A stretch of 14,827 nucleotides of DNA from GCA-003244245 sp035714625. Lineage in GTDB: Bacteria > Actinomycetota > Actinomycetes > Mycobacteriales > Pseudonocardiaceae. Shown here in pieces: positions 7,765 through 14,369 of this stretch (the stretch's first letter is position 1; every line of letters starts with the position of its first letter). The notes below the pieces were generated by a model that had not been told where the DNA came from, did not search any database, and saw only the letters and a list, made by a program, of their open reading frames with translations. Position numbers and translations under genes: made by a program. The stretch is taken from the NCBI GenBank assembly GCA_035714625.1, contig DASTLT010000142.1, positions 1 through 14,827 of the forward strand, given 5' to 3'.

Positions 7765-7976
7765 GCGGCGGGTTCAGCGGCAACGGGATGACGCCTACGG
7801 ATCTCGTCGTCCCCGGGCCACGGCGCACCGCACGAGTCATACACGCGGCGGTAGTGCTCCAGGGTCGGGGCGCCGTGCCGGGCGACAAACCGGGCCATCA
7901 CCGCCTCAGCACGCTGGTCCTCAGTGGCCTCCGGGCCGGGCAGCGGGGGCAGAGCGCCGTCCACCTGCTGTGTCAT
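7761..7976 (-). CDS. Putative antitoxin of the PIN toxin
   Basis: A 71-residue protein from ATG 7976. It contains a helical RAEAVMARFVARHGAPTLEH segment, an acidic N-terminal half and a basic DDEIRRRHPVA tail. I do not recognise a named DNA-binding antitoxin family (no clear ribbon-helix-helix, Phd or AbrB motif). Its role is inferred from its size and from its stop overlapping the PIN toxin start by 4 nt, which is diagnostic of translationally coupled antitoxin-toxin pairs. A promoter sits directly upstream with no leader. It would bind and block the PIN nuclease and probably repress its own operon. Confidence 0.6.
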   Translation of the reverse strand: MTQQVDGALPPLPGPEATEDQRAEAVMARFVARHGAPTLEHYRRVYDSCGAPWPGDDEIRRRHPVAAEPAA

Positions 7977-7982
7977 GCGCGC

Positions 7983-8011
7983 AGGGTAGCCGCCACCAGG
8001 GACGATCGGAA
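7983..8011 (-). promoter_or_regulatory. Leaderless promoter of the antitoxin-PIN operon
   Basis: On the minus strand TTCCGA (8011-8006) and TACCCT (7988-7983) are 17 nt apart, and TACCCT ends 6 nt before ATG 7976. The -10 fits TAnnnT; the -35 matches TTGACA at 3 of 6 positions. No Shine-Dalgarno is present, so a leaderless message is expected. Confidence 0.45.
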
Positions 8012-8253
8012 GGACCCCACCACCCAGGTCAGAAAGACACGTGGCAGGTACGGATAGCAGTGCGCCGCATACGACTCAGGTGCGGACGGCCAGCACACAT
8101 TCCGTCGCCTGCCCACTCGGGTAGCCTTCAGCGTCCTGCGTACTGCATGTCGTCTCACCGCTACCGTGAGCGTCAGGTGAACCGGCACACCCACGCCGTG
8201 CCGACTCCACCGATCAACCCTGGGACGCCGCCCCCGCGCGGACCCGCCGCGGC

Positions 8254-8440
8254 GTCCCCGTCCGAGCTGGGCTTCGCCGGCTGCGGTGGGGGGTGTTCGG
8301 CGCGATCCACGGCACCCGGCTGTTCTGGCTGGTGCCGGCGCTGCTCTACGCGGGGCTGGGGTTGCTCGCCAGCCGCGCGGTGACCGGTCTGGTGCCCGAC
8401 GGACCGCTGGGCGTGCAGGTGCCCGGACTCGTGTTCGGCG
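8254..8440 (+). pseudogene. Fragment of a membrane protein, unrecognised
   Basis: In the frame that includes GTG 8293 the sequence reads RAGLRRLRWGVFGAIHGTRL, then FWLVPALLYAGLGLLA, one clear transmembrane helix preceded by an Arg-rich stretch, then a soluble GLVPDGPLGVQVPGLVF segment. At about 8440 it runs straight into PhoX-like sequence in a different frame, so it is a fragment without its own stop. I see no family-defining motif. The upstream 8012-8253 holds no gene I can support. Confidence 0.3.
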
Positions 8441-8441
8441 C

Positions 8442-8652
8442 CGGGACATCTTCGCCCTCGCCGGTCACCCGGCCGTCGCGGCGCACGGCTCGACGATCAC
8501 CGGCGACAAGTACGGCTCACCCGACGGGATCTACGTCTCCCCGGCCGGGCGGCTGGGGATCCAGACCGACGTGTCGACCTCGACCATCAAACGCCGAGGG
8601 GTCGCCCCCTCTGGTCATCACCAAGGACGACGCCGGTCTGATCGGAAGCTGA
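8442..8652 (+). pseudogene. PhoX-type phosphatase (DUF839), internal and 3' fragments
   Basis: Positions 8442 to about 8594 encode RDIFALAGHPAVAAHGSTIT, then GDKYGSPDGIYVSPAGRLGI and QTDVSTSTI. This is the conserved central block of PhoX/DUF839 alkaline phosphatases (DxFALAGDP..HGSxIxGDKYGSPDGxY..PxGRLWIQTDxS). From 8611, in a different frame, LVITKDDAGLIGS-stop resembles the extreme C-terminus of the same family. The normal protein is several hundred residues longer, so most of the gene is missing, including the segment between these two blocks. A Gly replaces the usual Trp of the RLWIQ motif. This is a relic with no expected activity. The central block is convincing; the tail assignment is less so. 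Confidence 0.65.
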
Positions 8653-8701
8653 CGCCCGACCGCCCCGCCGAGCTGCGTAGCCGACCTGGAAGGATCGGGA
8701 C

Positions 8702-8995
8702 ATGTACTCGTTGCTGCTGTACGACTATGTGCGCGATATCGTCGAACGCCGTGCGCCCTTCCGCGAGGCGCATGTGGCACTGATTCACGACTTCCACGAA
8801 CAAGGTGCGCTGCTGATGGCCGGCGCCCTAGCCGATCCGGTCGATGGTGCCGTGCTCGTGTTCACCACCGACGACCGCTCGGTTGTCGAGGACTTCGTCG
8901 CGCGGGATCCGTACGCGCGGGAGGGATTGGTGACAGCGTGGCGGGTCCGGCTCTGGAACGTCGTCATTGGCCGTCCGGCCGCGAGCCGGACCTGA
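8702..8995 (+). CDS. YCII-related (YciI-like) domain protein
   Basis: A 97-residue protein from ATG 8702 with AAGGA about 10 nt upstream. It shows the YCII ferredoxin-like dimeric fold pattern: N-terminal strand MYSLLLYDYV, a conserved histidine in REAHVALIHDF (H24), GALLMAGALADPVDGAVLVF, then the conserved aspartate in DFVARDPYAREGLV (D69), and a final strand AWRVRLWNVVIG. In this family the His/Asp pair marks the putative active site; substrates are mostly unknown, and some members act on halogenated or peroxidised compounds. It sits 14 nt ahead of the DinB-type gene and is probably co-transcribed with it. It is a likely small detoxification or catabolic enzyme, but no specific reaction can be assigned. 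Confidence 0.88.
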   Translation: MYSLLLYDYVRDIVERRAPFREAHVALIHDFHEQGALLMAGALADPVDGAVLVFTTDDRSVVEDFVARDPYAREGLVTAWRVRLWNVVIGRPAASRT

Positions 8996-9009
8996 GCGAA
9001 GGAGATCAC

Positions 9010-9642
9010 ATGCGGGAAGCAGAGGTGTTCGTGCTGGCCGACCGGGCCCTTAATGACGTCGTGCAGCAGATCAGGGACGACCAGTGGGGAATGGCGATGC
9101 CACCCACCTTCCTCATGAGCCCGCGGGACCAGGTTCCGACCCTGCGTGAGGTGATCAACTACCACGCCTACGACGACGCCTGGGTACCCGACATGCTGGC
9201 CGGCCGGACGATGGAGGAGGCCGGCAGCGACAAGTTCGACGGGGACCTGCTCGGAGCCGACCCCAAGGCCAGCTTCGCCGCGCTCGTGGACGCGGCGTGC
9301 ACGGCGGCGGCCCAGATGGACGATCCGGACCAGATCGTGCACTGCTCCTTCGGCGACTTCACCGCGCGGGAGTACTTCTGGCAGATCAACTCGTTCCGGG
9401 GCCTGCGGGCGCACGACCTCGCGCTGGTGATCGGCGTGAAACCGGTGCTGCCCGACGACCTGGTGCAGGGGTTGTGGGAGGAGATCAGCCCGCACGCCGA
9501 GGAATGGCGCGCGATCGGGGTCTTCCCCGCAGCCGTGCCCGTACCGGAAAGCGCCCCGCTGCTGGATCGCCTGCTGGGCCTGACCGGACGGCCGCCGTCC
9601 CCCACCCGCATCAGCACAATTGCTCTCAGCAATGAGGAATGA
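9010..9642 (+). CDS. DinB / mycothiol-dependent maleylpyruvate isomerase-like protein
   Basis: A 210-residue protein from ATG 9010 with a strong AAGGAG at 8999-9004. The four-helix-bundle metal-binding pattern of the DinB/MDMPI superfamily is visible: H52 in REVINYHAYDDAWVPDML and H135 in FRGLRAHDLALVIG, with a long acidic middle. It also has the typical C-terminal LWEEISPHAEEWRAIGVF and PLLDRLLGLTGRPPS ending of actinobacterial TIGR03086-like proteins. Members bind a divalent metal and often use mycothiol, the actinobacterial thiol, in isomerisation or detoxification; which reaction applies here is unknown. It forms an operon with the YCII gene (14-nt gap). Its last 17 bases overlap the 3' end of the convergent phosphotransferase gene. 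Confidence 0.85.
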   Translation: MREAEVFVLADRALNDVVQQIRDDQWGMAMPPTFLMSPRDQVPTLREVINYHAYDDAWVPDMLAGRTMEEAGSDKFDGDLLGADPKASFAALVDAACTAAAQMDDPDQIVHCSFGDFTAREYFWQINSFRGLRAHDLALVIGVKPVLPDDLVQGLWEEISPHAEEWRAIGVFPAAVPVPESAPLLDRLLGLTGRPPSPTRISTIALSNEE

Positions 9643-10444
9643 GGGTGCGGGCATGATGGTGGAGGGGTGCGGCGATGTCGATGTGTTCGCCGTCCTCGAC
9701 GAGGCAGAGCAGTTTCAGGATCGCGGCGAGCTGAGCCACCCTGCCAGTTGAGGTGTCGAGTTGATCGGCGAAGGTGGTGTGCACCTGGTTGCGGATGTCG
9801 GGGTTGAGGATACTGGCGCAGTACAGGACGGCGGGGTCGTACCCGGCGGGTGCCATACCCCAGGCTTCCCAGTCCAGGAGGCAGAGGTGGGGTGCGGTGA
9901 GGTTGGCCCAGTGCAGGTCCCCGTGGGCACAGGCCCATTCCAATTCTGCCGGATCGATATCGACTCCGAATGTGGCGAGCAGGCGCAGCCGCAGGGTGGG
10001 GCCGTGAACGCAGAGCCGCTCGGTAGGGTGTTCGGCGAGGGTGTCCACTGCGTGCCGGAGGTCGGTCCACCAGCGTGCGGTCAGATCGGGGGTGGTGCGC
10101 AGCACCATGTCGTCGGCGATCGAGGGGCTGGGGGCCAGCGTCATGAGTTCGGCTCGGAGCCGGCAGTCTCCCTCGGACCAGTCCTGTTCAGCACGGAGTT
10201 CGGGCTTGGGGACACCGCTGATCGCTCGCGCATCGTGGTTCCCGGTCCAGATGGGCCCGCTGGCCCAGTAGGCCATGTCCGCGACCACCCGCAACCAGTG
10301 TTCACCCTCGGATGTGTACACGCGGGTCCCGATGGTCCGGTCGCGCCAGCCGAACACCGGGGGACCAGCGGTGGTGACGTTGAGTACCCCTGCGGCGCGC
10401 TCCAACTGGGTGCCCAGCCAGGCGCGGCGGTCAGCAGTGGTCAC
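9626..10444 (-). CDS. Aminoglycoside phosphotransferase (APH)-fold kinase
   Basis: A 272-residue protein taken from GTG 10444, 8 nt after an AGGGGG ribosome-binding site (10458-10453). A longer frame would run into the divergent ATPase gene. The catalytic loop is AHGDLHWANL (H174, D176, N181) and the metal-binding DFG-equivalent is CLLDWEAWG (D191), the standard pair of APH/choline-kinase-type phosphotransferases. The N-lobe is short, with GWRDRTIGTRVYTSEGEHWL as the likely nucleotide-binding hairpin and strand. It transfers phosphate from ATP to a small hydroxylated molecule; there is no basis for calling it a true antibiotic-resistance gene. Its 3' end overlaps the DinB gene by 17 nt, tail to tail. 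A second, truncated copy of its 3' end lies at 12232-12357. Confidence 0.87.
   Translation of the reverse strand: MTTADRRAWLGTQLERAAGVLNVTTAGPPVFGWRDRTIGTRVYTSEGEHWLRVVADMAYWASGPIWTGNHDARAISGVPKPELRAEQDWSEGDCRLRAELMTLAPSPSIADDMVLRTTPDLTARWWTDLRHAVDTLAEHPTERLCVHGPTLRLRLLATFGVDIDPAELEWACAHGDLHWANLTAPHLCLLDWEAWGMAPAGYDPAVLYCASILNPDIRNQVHTTFADQLDTSTGRVAQLAAILKLLCLVEDGEHIDIAAPLHHHARTLIPHC
9640..9690. repeat. 51-bp direct repeat, copy 1 (3' end of the APH gene)
   Basis: This stretch matches 12312-12362 at 44 of 51 positions by hand alignment, same orientation, without gaps. It codes for the end of the APH protein (IDIAAPLHHHARTLI). The repeat reflects two copies of related APH genes rather than a mobile sequence. 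Confidence 0.75.
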
Positions 10445-10513
10445 GGTCGATGCCCCCTGGTTCGATAGCCAAGCGCCGGTCGGCGTCCCCGGATCAGGGT
10501 AGATGCCCGTTGT

Positions 10514-10519
10514 TAGGCT
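10514..10519 (+). promoter_or_regulatory. Candidate -10 box (TAGGCT) for the ATPase, leaderless
   Basis: TAGGCT fits TAnnnT and ends 7 nt before ATG 10527 with no Shine-Dalgarno between. This spacing supports ATG 10527 over the in-frame ATG at 10503, because the box lies inside the longer frame. The -35 is poor. The 82-bp gap also serves the divergent APH gene. Confidence 0.4.
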
Positions 10520-10526
10520 TGGCCGT

Positions 10527-11243
10527 ATGCTGATCGACCGGCTCGACGTGGCCCACGGCGAGACGTCTGCCTGGCCATTCTCGATTCCGGCCGTCCGGGA
10601 TGTCGTCGCCCACGGGCTCAGGTTGACCAGCAACCTCGTGGTGTTCATCGGCGCCAACGGTTCCGGCAAGTCCACGCTGCTCGAAGCGATCGCTGAGGCG
10701 TACGGCCTCGACGTGAGGGGCGGGCACGGGGGCCGGCGGTACGGCAGCTACCTGGACAAGAGCCCCCTCGGAGCAGCCCTGCGGCTGGCCCGGACCGCGA
10801 CTGGCCGACGCTTCACGGGCCGCAACGCGAAGGGTTTTTTCCTGCGGGCCGAGACCGCCTTCGGGATGCTCGCGTACATGACCGACATGAGTGTCGCCGG
10901 GTACGGCGAGCAACCTTCCTGGGAGGTCAGCCACGGCGAGTCCTACCTGCATGCAATTCAGGGTCGGTTCACCGGACCTGGCCTATACCTGCTGGACGAG
11001 GCCGAGGGTCCGCTGTCATTCCAGTCCACCCTCGCCCTGCTCTACCAGCTTCAGGATCTGGCTGAGCGAGAGGACACCCAGGTCGTCTACTCCACCCACT
11101 CCCCAATGGTCGCCGCGCTGCCCGGAGCGCAGATTCTGGAGCTTACTGACTCCGGGATCGCCGAGCGCAAATGGGACGAGCTAGAGATGGTTCAGCTGTG
11201 GCGGTCCTTCCTCGCCCGCCCAGAGAAGTTCTTCGACACCTGA
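10527..11243 (+). CDS. Stand-alone ABC/AAA-type ATPase (SMC/RecF-like fold)
   Basis: A 238-residue protein. Walker A is GANGSGKST (42-50), an ABC-signature-like SHGESY lies at 135-140, Walker B is LYLLDEAEGPLS (153-164, D157, catalytic E158), and an H-loop is STHSPMVAALPGA (H191). The ...WPFSIPAVR...L opening is typical of small actinobacterial AAA ATPases of the AAA_21/AAA_23 kind. There is no coiled coil, transmembrane segment or nuclease domain, so it is a single-domain ATPase whose partner is unknown. I chose ATG 10527 because the family begins with MLI and a -10 box lies just ahead. It is divergent from the APH gene and ends 3 bases before the stop of the convergent radical SAM gene, if that gene's frame is corrected. 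Related ATPases occur both as housekeeping proteins and in defence modules. Confidence 0.85.
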   Translation: MLIDRLDVAHGETSAWPFSIPAVRDVVAHGLRLTSNLVVFIGANGSGKSTLLEAIAEAYGLDVRGGHGGRRYGSYLDKSPLGAALRLARTATGRRFTGRNAKGFFLRAETAFGMLAYMTDMSVAGYGEQPSWEVSHGESYLHAIQGRFTGPGLYLLDEAEGPLSFQSTLALLYQLQDLAEREDTQVVYSTHSPMVAALPGAQILELTDSGIAERKWDELEMVQLWRSFLARPEKFFDT

Positions 11244-11246
11244 ACC

Positions 11247-12218
11247 TCACGGCCGGGTGGGGCGGCACTGCATTGGCCGGCACGGCTGTTCCCGCGGTAG
11301 GCAGCGGCGGTTCGGGCCGGGGTAGTTTGGGTGAGCAGAACTGGCGCGCTGGCGAGCACTCCTTCGGCCCACACGCGGGAACCATCGGGCCGCATCGCGG
11401 ACCGCAATCGATCGGTTCACAGTTGGGGCCGCACCGGGGATTACATGCCTTGGCCTGGCCGCGTCCCTCGAACCATGCCATGAGCTGGCGACGGTTCTCC
11501 CGCATGCCATTGTCCAGGACCTCAGCCAAGCCGCACCCGAGCACATTTCCCGATGGCATCCAGCGGGCGAATACGCACGGCCACACCTCTCCTAGAGGTG
11601 AGATCGCCGCAACCCCATTGGCGCAATGCCCGCAGAGCTGATCCATATCTAGTTGTGTGTCCCGGACACCGCGTCCGACCTGACGGAGCCGGTCACAGCC
11701 GATATCAGTGACACCAAGTTCCGCCAACTCGGCAACGGCCTGCTGCCAGCGCTGCTCGCCCCCCAGATCAATGACACCGACTCGGAGCGGGATCGCCCGC
11801 CGTACCGCCTCGACAATGTTCGCTCGGGTCTTGGCTTGGCTACCACGCCGGCCGGTGATCTTCTCATGCTGGCCAGGATCATCGGAGTAATACGACGTCG
11901 CCAGGCTCACCCCCGGGGCCGAGAACACCTTCCAAAGGGCTGGTCGGATGTGTATCAGGTTGGAGAAGATCTCCACATGTAGATCACGGTCCAGCGCATG
12001 CGCTACCAATGTAGCCAGGTGCGGGTGCATAGTTGGCTCTCCGCCGATGAACTGCACCGCTTCACGCCGAGACCAGCGGCTTGGTCGATGACCCGTAACC
12101 AGTCGGGGGTGCTCATCCTTCCGTGAGTTCCGGATGGCCCCGAGTCCGCGTAGCAATGCGAGCACTGCAACTGACACTTCCCGGTGATCTCTAGCCACAC
12201 GAACGTGAGATCGTCCAT
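11247..12218 (-). pseudogene. Radical SAM/SPASM-like enzyme with C-x-P repeat tail; two apparent frameshifts
   Basis: From ATG 12218, after AAGGAAG, the protein starts MDDLTFVWLEITGKCQLQCS with the CxxxCxxC [4Fe-4S] motif at C15, C19 and C22. At 12061-12065 one base is missing: VIDQAAGLGV continues in another frame as AVQFIGGEPTMHPHLATLVA, with the GGEP SAM-binding motif. Later comes a SPASM-like LCGHCANGVAAISPLGEVWP. The last 65 residues (codons 11445-11250) carry 11 cysteines, each followed by x-Pro (CNP, CGP, CEP, CGP and so on). The pattern continues to TGA 11249-11247 only if one extra base is removed from the T run at 11326-11328. The corrected length is 323 residues, normal for the family. 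Such enzymes usually modify peptides; the substrate is unknown. The APH remnant lies 13 nt upstream. Confidence 0.82.
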
Positions 12219-12231
12219 CGCGTCACTTCCT

Positions 12232-12357
12232 TCATCGCACCGGTTGCGTCACCGAGATCAGGACCGCTCCGGCTTCGGCTGCGGCTAGCGACCCAGCCGG
12301 TTGCCTAGCGATGAGGGTGCGGGCGGGGTGGTGGAGGGGCGCGGCGATGTCGGGGTG
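12232..12357 (-). pseudogene. 3' remnant of a second APH-fold kinase gene
   Basis: The minus strand reads DHPDIAAPLHHPARTLIARQ and continues through AGSLAAAEAGAVLISVTQPVR to TGA 12234-12232. The first part matches the C-terminus of the intact APH protein (EHIDIAAPLHHHARTLIPHC). A TGA in frame lies a few codons upstream (at about 12370), so no kinase domain is present. The remnant sits between the large XRE gene and the radical SAM gene on the same strand, 13 nt from the radical SAM start. This suggests an ancestral XRE-APH-radical SAM order from which most of the APH gene was deleted. Confidence 0.7.
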
Positions 12358-12362
12358 GTCGC
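12312..12362. repeat. 51-bp direct repeat, copy 2 (inside the APH remnant)
   Basis: Partner of 9640-9690, 44 of 51 identical in the same orientation. Recombination between the copies would delete the APH, ATPase and radical SAM genes. Confidence 0.75.
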
Positions 12363-12380
12363 GATCTGCTCAACGCCTGC

Positions 12381-13978
12381 TCACTCTGCGCTCGGCATGA
12401 TCCCGTAGGCCATCAGTCGCTCATCCAGTTCCTGCACCGCTGGGGTGTCCCGCCACGGTTTCAGACGACCACAGACCGCCTTGACCTCACCCGTGAGCTG
12501 GGCCGAGCGGTACTGGATGGACAGCAGCGCCCCCTCGCCAATGAGCCGCGTCGCCTCCTCAACCTCCCCGCACATCGACCGGGCAGTACCCAGCCGAAGA
12601 GTGCAGCGGGCCACACTGCTGACGTATGAACGGTCGATGAGGGAGAGCCCTCTTTCGGCAGCAGTAACGGCTTCTGCTGGCTTGCCCAGCCGCAGCAGGC
12701 AGTCGCTCTGCTTCAGCGCAACAAAACCCTCATCGACCCAGTAGACCGGCGACTCAGCAGACCGCTGACCGACTGGTAAGACCAGCCCAGCAGATGCCCG
12801 GTCAAACTCGGCCATGCATTCCTTGTGCTGGCCGTCAACCGCGTACGCCTCGGCAGCCCGCTCAGCGGTGTAAACCTGGAGCAGGACGTCATTGGCCTTG
12901 CCCACCAGGCTCTGCGCAGCCGCCGCGAAGTCCAGCCCGGCATGGGCTTTGCCGTGCCAGGAAGAAAAGTAGCTCATATGACCCAGTGCGTAGACGGCCA
13001 GCTCGGTGTTGTGGGCCTGCTGGGCCGCGTCCCGGCCCTGGTCACAGTAATGCATAGCACTAGCCGGATCGTCCAGCTCAAAGAAGTAGTAGCCGATGGA
13101 GGTGGACATGTCGCTGTAGACCGACAGCAGCCGGGGCCGAAGCTCGGTCGGGCATTCCTCCAGGAACGAGCCAACCAGCTCGCGTTGCGCGAGCACGGTG
13201 TGCAGCACCGCGTGCGGGCCGAGCGCATCCTCCTGCTGTTTGCAGTGCGCAAGAATGCTCTCAATATGGTCAATAACTCGGTCATCCACCCGGTCCGGTG
13301 CGGCGACAGCCTTCACCAGCCGTTCCTGCTCGTCGCTGTCCAGCCTGCTCACCGCAGACGCCGCGACCGTGGCAGCCGCCCAGCCCAGCAAACGCAGGTA
13401 GTCCCGACGCCACACCGTATTCGCCCATCCCCGGAGAAACGTCCTCAGCAGCTCGGAGAACTGATCTTTCCATTCACCAGGCACCCGCTGCGCTGGAGTG
13501 CTCAGGATCGCCAGGTACAGCAGCGGCCCGGCCAGCCCACCGGCCAGTTCCGCGCCGACCGCCGCGGCCAGACGTGTCACCACCTCCTGCTCGGTCGGCA
13601 CCACCAGCCCATCGCCATCGTTGTCGGGCGGGGCCGGGGTCTCACTGGCCCGCAGCGCCCGGGCGTGAGCCTGGGCCTCAGCGTACGCCTCGGCCAGCTC
13701 CGCCTCCCGGCGTCGAGCCCGGTGCTCCTCCTTGGCCGCCCGGACCCGCTCATAGCCGGCCCGCAGCGCGCCTTCGGCGTGCAGCAGCTCATCAGCGGTC
13801 GCCCAGAACTCCCGGGTGAGCAGTTGGCGACCCGCCTCGGCCTTGGCCACGGAGGAGCGGCTGTAGCCGGTCTTGTGGGCCACATGCTGCTGGCCGATCT
13901 CAGCGGCTCCCGCAGGTGGGCCAACTGCTGGCCTAGGGCACGCTCCAAGGCCACCAGGTCAGCAGGTTCCTGGCTCAT
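12381..13978 (-). CDS. Large XRE-family regulator with helical sensor domain; apparent N-terminal frameshift
   Basis: The protein begins at ATG 13978 (GGGGGA 7 nt upstream): MSQEPADLVALERALGQQLA then HLRE. It then needs one extra base near 13905-13909 to continue as AAEIGQQHVAHKTGYSRSSV and AKAEAGRQLLTREFW, giving 532 residues. The first 60 are a Cro/C1-type helix-turn-helix, with recognition helix around GYSRSSVAKAEAG. Without correction only a 500-residue frame from GTG 13883 remains, starting inside the HTH. Residues about 70-110 are a charged helix (EEHRARRREAELAEAYAEAQ). The remainder is all-helical with TPR-like pairs (ASAMHYCDQGRDAAQQAHNT; AVTAAERGLSLIDRSYVSS). This fits actinobacterial regulators that sit beside small divergent genes. 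It probably controls the small genes at 14056-14617 and perhaps the radical SAM gene downstream. Confidence 0.82.
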
Positions 13979-14027
13979 CGTCATTCCCCCATCGTCGAAT
14001 GCGGCAGCGCCAAACCTGTGCGCGCAG

Positions 14028-14033
14028 AGCGTA
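14028..14033 (-). promoter_or_regulatory. Candidate -10 box (TACGCT) for the large XRE gene
   Basis: TACGCT on the minus strand fits TAnnnT and would give a leader of about 40 nt ending in GGGGGA before ATG 13978. No convincing -35. It lies in the 208-bp divergent region, where regulator and small genes could share an operator; I saw no clear paired operator half-sites. A 6-bp palindrome (14109-14122) is also present. Confidence 0.3.
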
Positions 14034-14055
14034 GCGGAGTGTTCCCGGAGGTTCC

Positions 14056-14190
14056 GTGCGGTGCAGCAGGATGGTCCACGACCGCTTTCCCGCGCTGGAA
14101 TTCCCGCACGGCCCCAGGGCCGGGACGGACGAGGCCAGCAGGAGCACGGCAGGTGCCTTCGGGAGCGGAGGGAACAAGGTAGGCCCATGA
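14056..14190 (+). CDS. Candidate 44-residue peptide gene
   Basis: From GTG 14056 (GGAGG at 14047-14051) or ATG 14071, this frame encodes VRCSRMVHDRFPALEFPHGP, then RAGTDEASRSTAGAFGSGGN and KVGP. Its TGA at 14188-14190 overlaps the ATG of the next gene as ATGA, and third positions are about 84% GC. The composition (Gly/Ser/Ala-rich, FPALEF motif) does not match any family I know. It could be a small peptide coupled to the downstream gene, or a chance frame in GC-rich DNA. The spacing from GGAGG to GTG is short (4 nt). Confidence 0.3.
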   Translation: MRCSRMVHDRFPALEFPHGPRAGTDEASRSTAGAFGSGGNKVGP

Positions 14191-14369
14191 CTGATGAGGA
14201 TCGCGCGCTTCTGGCGGCGCTGACCGACGCTTGCAACAAGCTCAGCCTGAGCCTCATCGGGGACAGGATGAGCCAGGAAGATCAGATTGAGATAGCGCTC
14301 GCGTTCCTCACCCTGGCCGACCGGGCGCTCAAGCGGGTCATCGAGAATGGCGAGGAGAAGACCGCATGA
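14187..14369 (+). CDS. Small conserved-looking helical protein, function unknown
   Basis: A 60-residue protein from ATG 14187: MTDEDRALLAALTDACNKLS, then LSLIGDRMSQEDQIEIALAF, then LTLADRALKRVIENGEEKTA. It is predicted to be mostly two amphipathic helices, acidic at both ends, with no signal peptide or membrane span. The stop overlaps the next start (ATGA, 14366-14369), so the two are translationally coupled. It runs divergently from the large XRE gene, like the small DUF397-type proteins beside WhiJ-type regulators, but it is not a DUF397 sequence. Function unknown. Confidence 0.68.
   Translation: MTDEDRALLAALTDACNKLSLSLIGDRMSQEDQIEIALAFLTLADRALKRVIENGEEKTA

Noticed and set aside
7460..8383. 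A 307-codon plus-strand frame
   Set aside because: It runs across the PIN/antitoxin locus and into the membrane-protein fragment; low-complexity Arg/Pro/Ser sequence without recognisable domains.
8785..9654. A 289-codon minus-strand frame opposite the YCII and DinB genes
   Set aside because: Antisense to two well-supported genes; no domain recognised.
10503..10526. An earlier in-frame ATG (10503) for the ATPase
   Set aside because: The -10 box at 10514-10519 lies within this extension, and the family starts with MLI at 10527.
11143..11246. Radical SAM frame as written, running on to a stop at 11145-11143
   Set aside because: This would overlap the ATPase gene antisense by 101 nt and lose the C-x-P pattern. 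The alternative frame keeps the pattern and stops at 11247.
12825..14369. A 514-codon open frame on the plus strand
   Set aside because: It is antisense to the large XRE gene in GC-rich DNA and its translation has no family features. Only its last 60 residues, from ATG 14187, make a plausible separate protein.
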